64,000 nucleotides of DNA from Citrobacter sp. Marseille-Q6884 (GTDB lineage Bacteria > Pseudomonadota > Gammaproteobacteria > Enterobacterales > Enterobacteriaceae). Made by a program: the position numbers and the translations under genes. The stretch covers positions 2,914,001 through 2,978,000 of the forward strand of contig NZ_CAMDRE010000001.1 in NCBI RefSeq assembly GCF_945906775.1, read 5' to 3'. Of the stretch, positions 1 to 8,903 are shown piece after piece. Under the pieces are notes generated by a model that was given only the letters and a program-made list of their open reading frames with translations, searched no databases and was not told where the DNA came from. Positions within the stretch are counted from its first letter, which is position 1, and every line of letters begins with the position of its first letter.

Positions 1-1200
1 CAGACGTTCTTCACGCTGAGAACCCCCGATGATTTCACCGATGCCCGGTGCCAGTACGTCCATCGCGGCAACGGTTTTACCGTCTTCGTTAAGGCGCATG
101 TAAAATGCTTTAATATCTTTCGGGTAGTTCTTAACCACGACCGGTGCTTTGAAGTGCTCTTCGGCAAGATAACGCTCATGCTCAGAAGACAAGTCCACGC
201 CCCAGTAAACCGGGTTCTCGAACGTTTTACCGCATTTTTCCAGAATGCTCACCGCGTCGGTGTAATCTACCTGCGCGAAGTCAGCCTCAATGAAGCGCTC
301 CAGACGTGAAATCGCCTCTTTATCGACACGTTCGGCGAAGAATTTCATGTCGTCCGGACGTTCTTCCAGTACGGCTTTAAAGGCGTATTTCAGCATGGCT
401 TCAGCCAGACCCGCGACATCGTTCAGATCGGCGAATGCCACTTCCGGCTCCAGCATCCAGAACTCAGCAAGGTGACGGCTGGTGTTGGAGTTTTCTGCAC
501 GGAAAGTCGGTCCAAAGGTGTAGATTTTGGACAGTGCACAGGCGTAGGTTTCACCGTTCAACTGACCTGAAACGGTCAGGAAAGCTTCTTTACCAAAGAA
601 GTCTTTGTCGAAATCGACTTTACCCTGATCGTTACGCGGCAGGTTTTCCAGATCCAGCGTAGAAACGCGGAACATTTCACCGGCACCTTCCGTATCAGAA
701 GCGGTAATCAGCGGTGTGGATACCCAAAAGAAACCCTGCTCGTGGAAAAAGCGATGCAGCGCCTGCGCCAGCGTATGACGTACACGTGCAACGGCACCAA
801 TCATGTTGGTACGCGGACGCATGTGCGCTACTTCACGCAGATACTCGATACTGTGACGCTTTGCCGCCATCGGGTAAGTATCTGGATCTTCAACCCAGCC
901 CGTGACTTCAACCTCAGTGGCCTGAATTTCAAAGCTCTGTCCCTGTCCTGGTGACGCAACGACTTTACCCGTTACGATAACAGAACAGCCCGTCGTCAGA
1001 CGTAATACGTCCTGATTGTAATTGGGCAGAGAATTATTGATGACGGCCTGTACAGGATCAAAGCAGGAACCGTCATAAACGGCGAGGAAGGAGATGCCAG
1101 CTTTTGAATCTCGGCGGGTACGCACCCATCCGCGCACGGTGACTTCGCTGTCAACGGCTACGCGGCCCTGGAGTACGTCGGCTACAGGCACAACGCTCAT
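1..1200 (-). CDS. asnS: asparaginyl-tRNA synthetase (3' part cut by window edge)
   Basis: Class II aminoacyl-tRNA synthetase that charges tRNA-Asn with asparagine in the cytoplasm. The reverse strand from the ATG at 1198-1200 reads MSVVPVADVLQGRV without interruption to the window edge, giving about 400 of the roughly 466 residues normal for the family. An N-terminal OB-fold anticodon-binding domain (WVRTRRDSKAG) is followed by class II core segments such as FRAENSNTSRH (motif 2 region). The C-terminal motif 3 lies outside the window. pncB lies upstream on the same strand with its own terminator, so asnS is probably transcribed from its own promoter in 1201-1338. Confidence 0.97.
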   Translation of the reverse strand, partial: MSVVPVADVLQGRVAVDSEVTVRGWVRTRRDSKAGISFLAVYDGSCFDPVQAVINNSLPNYNQDVLRLTTGCSVIVTGKVVASPGQGQSFEIQATEVEVTGWVEDPDTYPMAAKRHSIEYLREVAHMRPRTNMIGAVARVRHTLAQALHRFFHEQGFFWVSTPLITASDTEGAGEMFRVSTLDLENLPRNDQGKVDFDKDFFGKEAFLTVSGQLNGETYACALSKIYTFGPTFRAENSNTSRHLAEFWMLEPEVAFADLNDVAGLAEAMLKYAFKAVLEERPDDMKFFAERVDKEAISRLERFIEADFAQVDYTDAVSILEKCGKTFENPVYWGVDLSSEHERYLAEEHFKAPVVVKNYPKDIKAFYMRLNEDGKTVAAMDVLAPGIGEIIGGSQREERL

Positions 1201-1338
1201 AATATTCTCTCTGTTAATAGTCGGAAATATAAACACATGTCCACCCGTAATGGGGGGATACCTATGTTACCTGGCATCTGTAATCAGACAAGCAGAATTC
1301 GTAGCTGGAACGAAAGATTTCGGAAATAAACATGAAAA

Positions 1339-1357
1339 GGGGGTCGAAAAGACCCCC
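1339..1357 (-). terminator. rho-independent terminator of pncB
   Basis: A perfect 7-bp GC stem (GGGGGTC/GACCCCC) with a GAAAA loop sits just after the pncB stop codon and is followed on the reverse strand by a short T-run. It separates pncB from the downstream asnS. Confidence 0.8.
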
Positions 1358-1365
1358 TGAAGAGA

Positions 1366-2568
1366 TTAACTGGCTTTTTTGATATGCGGAAGATCAAAGG
1401 CTTTACGCAGCGCGCGGACAAACGCTTTATCATGACAGATGGTTTTACCTGGGCTGTCTGACAGTTTCGCCACCGGTTTGCCATTGCATTCAACCAGCTT
1501 AATAACAATATTCAGCGGCTTCACCTGAGGAATGTTGCAGGTTAAGCGCGTTCCGATGCCAAAACTCAGCTGTACGCGAGAAGAGAAGTGGCGATAGAGT
1601 TCAATCGCTTTCTTCAGGTCAAGATTATCCGAGAACACCAGCGTTTTGCAGAGCGGGTCAATCCCCAGTTTCTCATAATGGGCTATGGCTTTTTCACCCC
1701 ATTCCACCGGATCGCCTGAGTCGTGGCGCAACCCCTGATAACGGGTAGCAAACTCAACGCCAAAATCACGTAAAAACGCGTCCATGGTGATGCAGTCGGT
1801 CAGGGCAATGCCGAGCTGGTCGGGATATTCATTCAGCCATGCGGCAAGCGCAACGCGTTGGCTGGTGGCAAGCTCGGGGCTGATCTGTTGGTGCGCCTGG
1901 AACCATTCATGCGCCTGGGTGCCCATCGGTGTTAACGACAGTCGGCGAGCAAGATCATAGTTACTGGTGCCGACAAACCACGGCTCTTGCTGGAGACGTT
2001 TAACAATCGCTTGCTGTACTTCGCGTGAAAAACGACGACGGGTGCCGAAATCCATGAGATGGAAGCGGGACATATCGACATCTTTCGTTAAAGCAGAGAA
2101 TTCGACTAGTTTGCCTTCCAGTTCATCCAGCGCCTGCGGGACACCGGATTCCGGTGAACGGTAACGGTGCACCAGCTCGCTAATAACAGCCAGCAACGGA
2201 ACTTCCCACATGATCACTTCACGCCATGGACCTGTTAAACGGATGTTCAACTTACCATTATCATTAGTGACGCAGACCTGATCCGGGTTATAGCGGAAAT
2301 CGCGTAACCAGGTGAGGTAATCCGCTTTAAAGAAGGGCAGGCCGGAGAGCCACTGGTACTCGTCCTCCTGAAGTCGCAGGTGTTGCATAGCATTCACCTG
2401 CTCACGAATAGCGTCGGCATAAATACCGAGCAGGTCATCGCCACGGCAACGAAATTCAGCCGCTACTTGCACATCATAGTAGTGGTGAAAAACGGCTTGC
2501 TGCATATGCAACTTATAAGCGTCTGTATCCAGCAGCGAGTGCAGAACAGGAGATGCGAATTGTGTCAT
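1366..2568 (-). CDS. pncB: nicotinate phosphoribosyltransferase
   Basis: Converts nicotinate, PRPP and ATP to nicotinate mononucleotide in the NAD salvage (Preiss-Handler) pathway, in the cytosol. The 400-residue product starting MTQFASPVLHSLLDTDAYKL has the same length and N-terminus as E. coli PncB and keeps family segments such as TSNYDLARRLSLTPMGTQAH and GLRHDSGDPVEWGEKA. The reading frame is open 16 codons further upstream, but the family start is the ATG at 2566-2568. The gene is divergent from pepN, and a NadR-type operator lies about 30 bp upstream of the start, which fits NAD-dependent repression. Confidence 0.97.
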   Translation of the reverse strand: MTQFASPVLHSLLDTDAYKLHMQQAVFHHYYDVQVAAEFRCRGDDLLGIYADAIREQVNAMQHLRLQEDEYQWLSGLPFFKADYLTWLRDFRYNPDQVCVTNDNGKLNIRLTGPWREVIMWEVPLLAVISELVHRYRSPESGVPQALDELEGKLVEFSALTKDVDMSRFHLMDFGTRRRFSREVQQAIVKRLQQEPWFVGTSNYDLARRLSLTPMGTQAHEWFQAHQQISPELATSQRVALAAWLNEYPDQLGIALTDCITMDAFLRDFGVEFATRYQGLRHDSGDPVEWGEKAIAHYEKLGIDPLCKTLVFSDNLDLKKAIELYRHFSSRVQLSFGIGTRLTCNIPQVKPLNIVIKLVECNGKPVAKLSDSPGKTICHDKAFVRALRKAFDLPHIKKAS

Positions 2569-2597
2569 AGGTGCGCAGTAGCATCCTCTCACGGGAG

Positions 2598-2615
2598 CGT
2601 TTAGTACAATAAACA
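2598..2615. promoter_or_regulatory. NadR box upstream of pncB
   Basis: The sequence (C)GTTTA-N6-TAAACA matches the NadR operator TGTTTA-N6-TAAACA at 11 of 12 fixed positions. It lies 30 bp upstream of the pncB start. NadR represses pncB, nadA and nadB when NAD is ample (known in Salmonella and E. coli). The site assignment is by consensus only. Confidence 0.8.
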
Positions 2616-2834
2616 ACTAAGAAAACCGCTGGAGTATACCCTGTTTAGCGATTTATTGAACCCCGATCACACCATAAGCACGCTTTATGGTCGAGGGCAA
2701 TTCGTGCCTCGTGTTATTAAAATGTAGCAAAAAGGGTGTTTGTGCCTGAAAAGATGAACATTCTGCGTAGCGCGTTTTACACAACAGGAATAGACTGAAG
2801 CCGGAACTCTACAAAAGATGCTAAAGGTTTTTTT

Positions 2835-5447
2835 ATGACACAACAGCCACAAGCCAAATACCGTCACGACTATCGTGCACCGGATTACCAGATTACTGAT
2901 ATTGACTTGACCTTTGACCTGGATGCTGAAAAAACCGTGGTCACTGCCGTGAGCCAGGCTGTCCGTCATGGTGCCTCTGATGCGCCTCTGCGTCTGAATG
3001 GCGAAGACCTGACCCTGGTGTCTATCCACGTGAACGACGAACCGTGGACAGAGTATCAGGAAGAAGAGGGGGCGTTGGTCATTAGCCACCTGCCTGAGCG
3101 TTTTACGCTGCGTATTGTCAATGAGATAAGCCCGGCGGCAAATACCGCGCTGGAAGGACTGTATCAGTCCGGCGACGCACTGTGTACTCAGTGTGAAGCG
3201 GAAGGTTTCCGCCATATTACCTGGTATCTTGACCGCCCGGACGTACTGGCGCGGTTTACCACGAAGATTATTGCTGACAAAACCAAATATCCGTTCCTGC
3301 TTTCTAACGGTAACCGTATCGCGCAGGGCGAGCTGGAAAATGGCCGTCACTGGGTGCAGTGGCAGGATCCATTCCCGAAACCCTGCTATCTGTTCGCGCT
3401 GGTAGCCGGTGATTTCGATGTACTGAGCGATACCTTTACGACGCGCTCCGGGCGTGAAGTGGCGCTGGAACTGTATGTCGATCGCGGAAACCTGGATCGC
3501 GCCCCGTGGGCGATGACCTCGTTGAAAAATTCCATGAAGTGGGATGAAGAGCGTTTCGGCCTGGAGTATGACCTCGACATCTATATGATTGTCGCGGTGG
3601 ACTTCTTTAATATGGGGGCGATGGAGAATAAAGGTCTGAACATCTTTAACTCCAAGTATGTGCTGGCGCGTACCGATACTGCGACCGACAAAGATTACCT
3701 CGATATTGAGCGCGTCATTGGCCATGAATATTTCCATAACTGGACCGGAAACCGCGTAACCTGCCGCGACTGGTTCCAGTTGAGTCTGAAAGAAGGCTTA
3801 ACCGTATTCCGCGATCAGGAGTTCAGTTCCGATCTCGGTTCCCGCGCGGTAAACCGTATCAGTAACGTGCGTACGATGCGCGGCCTGCAGTTTGCCGAAG
3901 ACGCCAGCCCGATGGCGCATCCTATCCGCCCGGATAAGGTCATTGAGATGAACAACTTCTATACCCTGACCGTGTACGAAAAGGGTGCAGAAGTGATTCG
4001 TATGATCCACACCCTGTTGGGCGAGTCTAATTTCCAGAAAGGGATGCAGCTCTATTTCGAGCGCCACGATGGTAGCGCCGCGACCTGTGACGATTTTGTG
4101 CAGGCGATGGAAGACGCTTCCAACGTCGATCTGTCTCATTTCCGTCGTTGGTATAGCCAGTCCGGTACACCCGTGGTGACCGTGCGTGATGACTACAATC
4201 CAGGCACCGAGCAGTACACGCTGACGATCAGTCAACGTACGCCTGCTACGCCGGATCAGGCGGAAAAGCAGCCGTTGCATATTCCTTTCGCCATTGAACT
4301 TTATGACAACGAAGGCAAAGTGATCCCGTTGCAAAAAGGCGGACATCCGGTGAATTCCGTGCTTAACGTCACCCAGGCGGAACAGACGTTTGTCTTTGAT
4401 AACGTCTACTTCCAGCCGGTTCCGGCGTTGCTGTGCGAATTCTCTGCCCCGGTGAAACTGGAATATAAATGGAGCGATCAGCAACTGACATTCCTGATGC
4501 GTCACGCGCGTAACGATTTCTCCCGTTGGGATGCGGCGCAAAGCTTGCTGGCAACCTATATCAAACTGAACGTAGCCCGCCATCAGCAGGGTCAACCGCT
4601 GTCTCTGCCAGCGCACGTTGCGGATGCTTTCCGTGCAATCCTGCTTGATGAGAAGATCGACCCCGCGCTGGCGGCTGAGATCCTGACACTGCCTTCGGTA
4701 AACGAGATGGCTGAGCTGTTCGAGATTATCGATCCGGTGGCAATCACAGAGGTGCGTGAAGCGCTGACCCGTACGCTGGCTGCGGAGTTAGCGGATGAGT
4801 GCCTGGCCATTTATAACGCCAATCATCTTGATGAGTACCGTGTCGAACACGCTGATATCGGCAAACGTACGCTGCGCAATGCCTGCCTGCGCTTCCTCGC
4901 CTTTGGCGAAACGCATCTGGCGGACACACTGGTGAGCAAGCAGTACCGCGAAGCCAATAACATGACCGATGCGCTGGCGGCGCTGTCAGCCGCTGTTGCG
5001 GCGCAACTGCCATGTCGTGATGCGCTGATGCAGGAGTATGACGATAAGTGGCACCATGACGGTCTGGTGATGGATAAATGGTTTATCCTGCAATCCACCA
5101 GCCCGGCAGATAACGTGCTGAATACGGTACGCGGCCTGTTGAAGCATCGCTCTTTCAGCATGAGTAACCCAAACCGTATCCGTTCGCTGATTGGTGCCTT
5201 CGCGGGCAGCAACCCGGCGGCGTTCCACGCGGAAGATGGCAGCGGTTATCAGTTCCTGGTCGATATGCTCACCGAACTGAACAGCCGTAATCCGCAGGTG
5301 GCTTCACGTCTGATCGAACCGCTGATTCGTTTGAAACGCTATGATACGAAACGTCAGGCGAAGATGCGTGCGGCGCTGGAGCAACTGAAAGGACTGGAGA
5401 ATCTCTCCGGCGATCTGTTCGAAAAAATCACGAAGGCACTCGCCTGA
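2835..5447 (+). CDS. pepN: aminopeptidase N (M1 zinc metallopeptidase)
   Basis: Broad-specificity cytosolic aminopeptidase that removes N-terminal residues during peptide turnover. The protein is 870 residues, the same as E. coli PepN. It has the M1 exopeptidase motif GAMEN at residues 261-265 and the zinc site HEYFH at 297-301 with the third ligand E320 (IERVIGHEYFHNW...SLKEG). The catalytic domain is followed by the helical C-terminal domain typical of the family. The start ATG at 2835 directly precedes TQQPQAKYRHDYRAPDY, as in the family. It is divergent from pncB across 266 bp. A REP element follows the stop codon and marks a synteny break relative to K-12. Confidence 0.98.
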   Translation: MTQQPQAKYRHDYRAPDYQITDIDLTFDLDAEKTVVTAVSQAVRHGASDAPLRLNGEDLTLVSIHVNDEPWTEYQEEEGALVISHLPERFTLRIVNEISPAANTALEGLYQSGDALCTQCEAEGFRHITWYLDRPDVLARFTTKIIADKTKYPFLLSNGNRIAQGELENGRHWVQWQDPFPKPCYLFALVAGDFDVLSDTFTTRSGREVALELYVDRGNLDRAPWAMTSLKNSMKWDEERFGLEYDLDIYMIVAVDFFNMGAMENKGLNIFNSKYVLARTDTATDKDYLDIERVIGHEYFHNWTGNRVTCRDWFQLSLKEGLTVFRDQEFSSDLGSRAVNRISNVRTMRGLQFAEDASPMAHPIRPDKVIEMNNFYTLTVYEKGAEVIRMIHTLLGESNFQKGMQLYFERHDGSAATCDDFVQAMEDASNVDLSHFRRWYSQSGTPVVTVRDDYNPGTEQYTLTISQRTPATPDQAEKQPLHIPFAIELYDNEGKVIPLQKGGHPVNSVLNVTQAEQTFVFDNVYFQPVPALLCEFSAPVKLEYKWSDQQLTFLMRHARNDFSRWDAAQSLLATYIKLNVARHQQGQPLSLPAHVADAFRAILLDEKIDPALAAEILTLPSVNEMAELFEIIDPVAITEVREALTRTLAAELADECLAIYNANHLDEYRVEHADIGKRTLRNACLRFLAFGETHLADTLVSKQYREANNMTDALAALSAAVAAQLPCRDALMQEYDDKWHHDGLVMDKWFILQSTSPADNVLNTVRGLLKHRSFSMSNPNRIRSLIGAFAGSNPAAFHAEDGSGYQFLVDMLTELNSRNPQVASRLIEPLIRLKRYDTKRQAKMRAALEQLKGLENLSGDLFEKITKALA

Positions 5448-5453
5448 TAAGTT

Positions 5454-5488
5454 GGCCGGATAGTGACGCTGATGCGTCTTATCCGGCC
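5454..5488. repeat. REP palindrome after pepN
   Basis: Perfect 9-bp arms GGCCGGATA/TATCCGGCC enclose the GTGACGCTGATGCGTCT centre, the usual form of an enterobacterial REP (BIME) unit. It starts 6 bp after the pepN stop and probably stabilises or terminates that transcript. It lies at a synteny breakpoint. Confidence 0.85.
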
Positions 5489-5508
5489 GCTTACAACCGG
5501 CTTTGATG

Positions 5509-5592
5509 TCAGAAAATCATCTTAAACACGCCTGTTACCACCAATAATCCAATCAGAAAAATAATTAAAATAACCCACAGCAGTATTTTCAT
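5509..5592 (-). CDS. yohP: small single-pass membrane protein YohP
   Basis: A 27-codon gene reading MKILLWVILIIFLIGLLVVT-GVFKMIF. It is almost one complete transmembrane helix with a short basic C-terminal end and matches E. coli YohP (27 aa) at nearly every residue. The start at 5590-5592 follows a purine-rich AAAAGGGAAAG ribosome-binding region. YohP is an inner-membrane miniprotein of unknown role, studied mainly as a model for post-translational membrane targeting. In K-12 it lies next to mdtQ, as here. On its other side the K-12 neighbour is replaced by pepN. Confidence 0.9.
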   Translation of the reverse strand: MKILLWVILIIFLIGLLVVTGVFKMIF

Positions 5593-5929
5593 TAACTTTC
5601 CCTTTTTTGGTAAGTTCATGCTGAGTATAGGAAGATATTGGAAAATTTTCCTGGCAACGCGGGTAAGCAGGTTACCGGTTGTTGGATTGCGATAGTTTTC
5701 TCGTCGCCCGCCTGGAGCGGCAATGGGGTAAAAACAGGTGGCTTAGCAGCAAAATCGGCTTTTTGCCGTAACACATAAAATATTAGTATTATTAATAATG
5801 TGTTATTTACTAGGTATATGTTTTTCCGATTATTTATTTTGATTTCCAAAGGTGTATTGCCACGCGTAACTAAAAAAGTGAGGGCGACAAGTCGTAATCT
5901 CTGCGCATCATTTCTTACCTGAAAACCTC
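5593..5929. other. intergenic region yohP/mdtQ
   Basis: This 337-bp gap holds the divergent promoters of yohP and mdtQ. The part at about 5770-5850 is very AT-rich and could bind H-NS (inference). A 77-codon reverse frame here has no recognisable product and is not called. Confidence 0.5.
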
Positions 5930-7369
5930 ATGAATCGTCATTCTGTTTTTATCGCCACGGCATGCCTGCCACTTTATCTTCTTATGTCCGGGTGTGCGCC
6001 CATGCATGATACCCGTCAGTTGCTGTCACAGCAGACGCCTGCTGCGAAGATGGATTCTACGTTACCCGCGGCGTTAAAAAATGGCTGGCCCGATAGCCAA
6101 TGGTGGAAGGCGTATCATGACCCGCAGCTGAATGCGCTGATTGACAGCACGCTTCGAAATTCTCCCGATATGCAGGTCGCAGAACAACGTATTCAACTGG
6201 CTGAAGCGCAGGCGAAGGCTGTTGAGGCGCAGGACGGTCCACAAATTGATTTTTCCGCAGACGTTGAGCGTCAACGTATGTCTGCCGAGGGGCTGATGGG
6301 CCCATTCGCGCTCACCGATCCCGCAGCGGGTACGACGGGGCCGTGGTACACCAACGGCACATTGGGCTTAACTGCGGGCTGGGATCTGGATTTGTGGGGC
6401 AAGAATCGGGCAGAGGTGACGGCGCGTATTGGCGCGGTAAAAGCGCGTGAAGCAGAGCGGGAGCAAACCCGACAGTTGCTGGCAAGCGGGGTATCCCGTC
6501 TGTATTGGGAATGGCAGACGCAGGCTGCGCTGAAAACGGTGCTGATGCAAATCGAAACTGAGCAACAAAACGTGATTACCGTGAATCGCGAGCTGTATCA
6601 AAATGGCCTCACCTCCTCGGTAGAAGGTGTTGAAACCGATATCGATTCGCGCAAAACGGAGCAGCAACTGAACGATGTCAGCGGAAAAATGAAGGTGATC
6701 GAAGCGCGGTTGAGCGCGCTGACCAATACACAATCTTCTTTGTTGACGCTCCATACCGCGATGATGCCGGTGGTGGAAAGCCAGTTGCCGTCCCGGTTAG
6801 GTTATTCGCTGCTGGCGCGCCGCCCGGATTTGCAGGCTGCTCACTGGTACATAGAATCCTCACTGAGCAGTGTTGATGCGGCAAAAGCGGCGTTTTATCC
6901 CGACGTTAATCTGATGGCCTTCCTGCAGCAGGATGCGCTACATCTGAGCGATCTCTTCCGTCATTCCGCGCAACAAATGGGCGTGACTGCCGGGCTGACG
7001 CTGCCCATTTTTGACAGTGGCAGGCTGAACGCCAATCTCGACATGACCAAAGCGCAAAGCAACCTGACGGTGGCTAACTACAACAAAGCCGTGGTGGATG
7101 CGGTAAATGATGTGGCGCGCACCGCAACGCAAGTGGAAACGCTGGCACAGAAAAACCAGCATCAGCATCAAATCGAGCATGATGCGCAGCGCGTTGTGGA
7201 ACTGGCACAGGCACGGTTCAATGCCGGCATCATTGCGGGCTCCCGCGTCAGTGAGGCTAAAATTCCGGCGTTACGTGAGCAGTGTAACGGTCTGATTTTA
7301 CAAGGTCAGTGGCTGGACGCCTCGATTCAGTTGACCAATGCACTGGGCGGTGGGTACCACGCATCCTGA
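5930..7369 (+). CDS. mdtQ: outer-membrane efflux lipoprotein MdtQ (NodT/TolC family)
   Basis: Outer-membrane channel component of the NodT subfamily of RND-type efflux pumps. The 479-residue protein opens with a lipoprotein signal ending in the lipobox LMSG-C (C22), then two outer-membrane-efflux repeats (about residues 60-250 and 280-470) with long coiled regions such as AEQRIQLAEAQAKAVEAQ and QVETLAQKNQHQHQIEHDAQ. No cognate pump or adaptor gene is adjacent, so its partner must be encoded elsewhere. The frame is uninterrupted here. In K-12 the gene lies in the same yohP-to-yohD neighbourhood, but yohF, found between mdtQ and yohD there, is missing. Confidence 0.93.
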   Translation: MNRHSVFIATACLPLYLLMSGCAPMHDTRQLLSQQTPAAKMDSTLPAALKNGWPDSQWWKAYHDPQLNALIDSTLRNSPDMQVAEQRIQLAEAQAKAVEAQDGPQIDFSADVERQRMSAEGLMGPFALTDPAAGTTGPWYTNGTLGLTAGWDLDLWGKNRAEVTARIGAVKAREAEREQTRQLLASGVSRLYWEWQTQAALKTVLMQIETEQQNVITVNRELYQNGLTSSVEGVETDIDSRKTEQQLNDVSGKMKVIEARLSALTNTQSSLLTLHTAMMPVVESQLPSRLGYSLLARRPDLQAAHWYIESSLSSVDAAKAAFYPDVNLMAFLQQDALHLSDLFRHSAQQMGVTAGLTLPIFDSGRLNANLDMTKAQSNLTVANYNKAVVDAVNDVARTATQVETLAQKNQHQHQIEHDAQRVVELAQARFNAGIIAGSRVSEAKIPALREQCNGLILQGQWLDASIQLTNALGGGYHAS

Positions 7370-7373
7370 TTGT

Positions 7374-7403
7374 CTGGCCCGGCAGATTTCTGTTTCGGGC
7401 CAG
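7374..7403. terminator. hairpin between convergent mdtQ and yohD
   Basis: Perfect 8-bp arms CTGGCCCG/CGGGCCAG enclose a 14-nt loop, in the 36-bp gap between the stop codons of two convergent genes. It probably terminates both transcripts. Confidence 0.6.
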
Positions 7404-7405
7404 CG

Positions 7406-7975
7406 TTACTGTGCTTTTCGTTTGTTTCGCTGTTTCATCCACCAGCGGGTAGCAACCACAATGCCCACGATCAGAACCAGCCATACTCCGTGTTTGATGT
7501 GCTGATCGAGGCTGTGCAGCCAGGGAGCAACCACTTCTCCGCCAATATAGCCGAGGGTGGTAAACAGCAACGCCCAGACAACGGCCCCCAAAATATTCAG
7601 CGGAATAAAGATTTTTGGCGGTAAGTGGCTGGCGCCAATCAACAAGGGACCAATGACGCGAAATCCGTACATAAAGCGTGTACCGACCACGAACAGGTAA
7701 GGGCGTCGTTGGATCATTTTCTGCGCGTAATGAATTTTTGCCCGATGGCGGGAGAATCGGCGTAAAATTTTGCCGCCATACCGACGTCCGAGGAAAAAGA
7801 GCAACTGATCGCCAATCATTCCCCCCAGTGCGACGGAGATGACCACCAGCGGAAATTGAAGTAATCCCTGATGGGCGGCGACACCGCCGAGCAGGGTGAT
7901 GGTTTCCCCTTCGGCCAGACTGCCAATCACCAATGCAGCGTAACCGTACTGCGCAATAATGCTGTTTATATCCAT
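7406..7975 (-). CDS. yohD: DedA/SNARE-associated family inner-membrane protein YohD
   Basis: Member of the DedA (VTT-domain) family, multi-pass inner-membrane proteins linked to polyprenyl-phosphate or phospholipid translocation. The substrate of YohD itself is unknown. The 189-residue product from ATG 7973-7975 begins MDINSIIAQYGYAALVIG and carries the family's GEGE-like stretch LAEGETITLLGG near residue 24, GGMIGDQLLFFLGRRYGG, and the FMYGFRVIGPLLIG segment near residue 110. A further in-frame start lies seven codons upstream, but K-12 YohD begins at the position chosen here. It is divergent from yohC. Confidence 0.93.
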   Translation of the reverse strand: MDINSIIAQYGYAALVIGSLAEGETITLLGGVAAHQGLLQFPLVVISVALGGMIGDQLLFFLGRRYGGKILRRFSRHRAKIHYAQKMIQRRPYLFVVGTRFMYGFRVIGPLLIGASHLPPKIFIPLNILGAVVWALLFTTLGYIGGEVVAPWLHSLDQHIKHGVWLVLIVGIVVATRWWMKQRNKRKAQ

Positions 7976-8136
7976 ACGTTTGTATGACCTCCACACTCCT
8001 TAGCATACACCCTATGAATTATTGATGCCGTAAAAGCCCACTCAGCGCATCGGTATTTTGGCTGTGTACATAAAATAATCAAAAGCTGAATTATACTTGA
8101 AGTGTTGAGGTCCGGAGCTGACAAGAAGGGGGCGGT

Positions 8137-8724
8137 ATGAACCATGTCTGGGGGCTGTTTTCCCATCCCGATCGTGAAATGCACGTGATCAACAGCGAAA
8201 ACGAAACAGTTTCGCATCACTATACCCACCATGTACTGCTGATGGCGGCCATTCCCGTTGTCTGCGCATTTATCGGTACGACACAAATCGGCTGGAATTT
8301 TGGCGATGGCAACGTATTGCAACTCTCCCTGTTAACCGGATTTGCGATGGCAATTCTGTTTTACGGTGTGATGCTGGCAGGCGTGGCTGTCATGGGGCGG
8401 GTCATCTGGTGGATGGCGCGCAATTATCCGCAGCGTCCGTCGTTGGCACACTGTATGGTCTTTGCAGGCTATGTCGCCACACCGCTGTTTTTAAGTGGCC
8501 TGGTGGCCTTGTATCCACTGGTCTGGCTTTGCGCGTTAGTGGGGACAGTCGCGCTGTTTTACACCGGTTATTTACTCTATCTCGGCATTCCGACGTTCCT
8601 GAATATCAGCAAAGAGGAAGGCCTTAGCTTTTCCAGTTCAACGCTGGCGATTGGTGTCCTGGTGCTGGAAGTTCTGTTGGCGATAACGGTGATCCTGTGG
8701 GGTTATGGCTATCGGTTATTCTGA
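8137..8724 (+). CDS. yohC: Yip1-family inner-membrane protein YohC
   Basis: A 195-residue integral membrane protein, same length as E. coli YohC, with about five predicted hydrophobic segments (for example HHVLLMAAIPVVCAFIG, AILFYGVMLAGVAVMG and LALTLL-like C-terminal helices) and the family segment FAGYVATPLFLSGLVALYP. It belongs to the Yip1 domain family; its role is unknown. The start is preceded by an AAGGGGGCGGT ribosome-binding region. It is divergent from yohD and followed by a strong hairpin. Confidence 0.92.
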   Translation: MNHVWGLFSHPDREMHVINSENETVSHHYTHHVLLMAAIPVVCAFIGTTQIGWNFGDGNVLQLSLLTGFAMAILFYGVMLAGVAVMGRVIWWMARNYPQRPSLAHCMVFAGYVATPLFLSGLVALYPLVWLCALVGTVALFYTGYLLYLGIPTFLNISKEEGLSFSSSTLAIGVLVLEVLLAITVILWGYGYRLF

Positions 8725-8741
8725 CGGATAAACCTGTCTGC

Positions 8742-8779
8742 GCTGCATTGCTGGTGCAAAAGCCAGCAATGCAGCATTT
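8742..8779 (+). terminator. terminator hairpin after yohC
   Basis: A perfect 13-bp stem (GCTGCATTGCTGG/CCAGCAATGCAGC) with an 8-nt loop lies 17 bp after the yohC stop and is followed by ATTT. The T-run is short, so termination strength is uncertain. Confidence 0.65.
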
Positions 8780-8903
8780 CGAGATGATTCTTCTGTAGCG
8801 GCGACGCTGTCGGGTGGTTATGATGCCTGAGCTAGCTTGAGATAATCCTTATCTCTGGCGGTGTGCGTTGTCACGTGCGTGAATCCTTATCAGAAATCTC
8901 ATC

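Noticed and set aside
2685..3737. 350-codon reverse-strand open frame
   Set aside because: Lies wholly opposite pepN and its upstream region; composition is that of an antisense shadow, with no recognisable domain.
5616..5849. 77-codon reverse open frame in the yohP/mdtQ gap
   Set aside because: No ribosome-binding site or similarity; crosses AT-rich promoter DNA.
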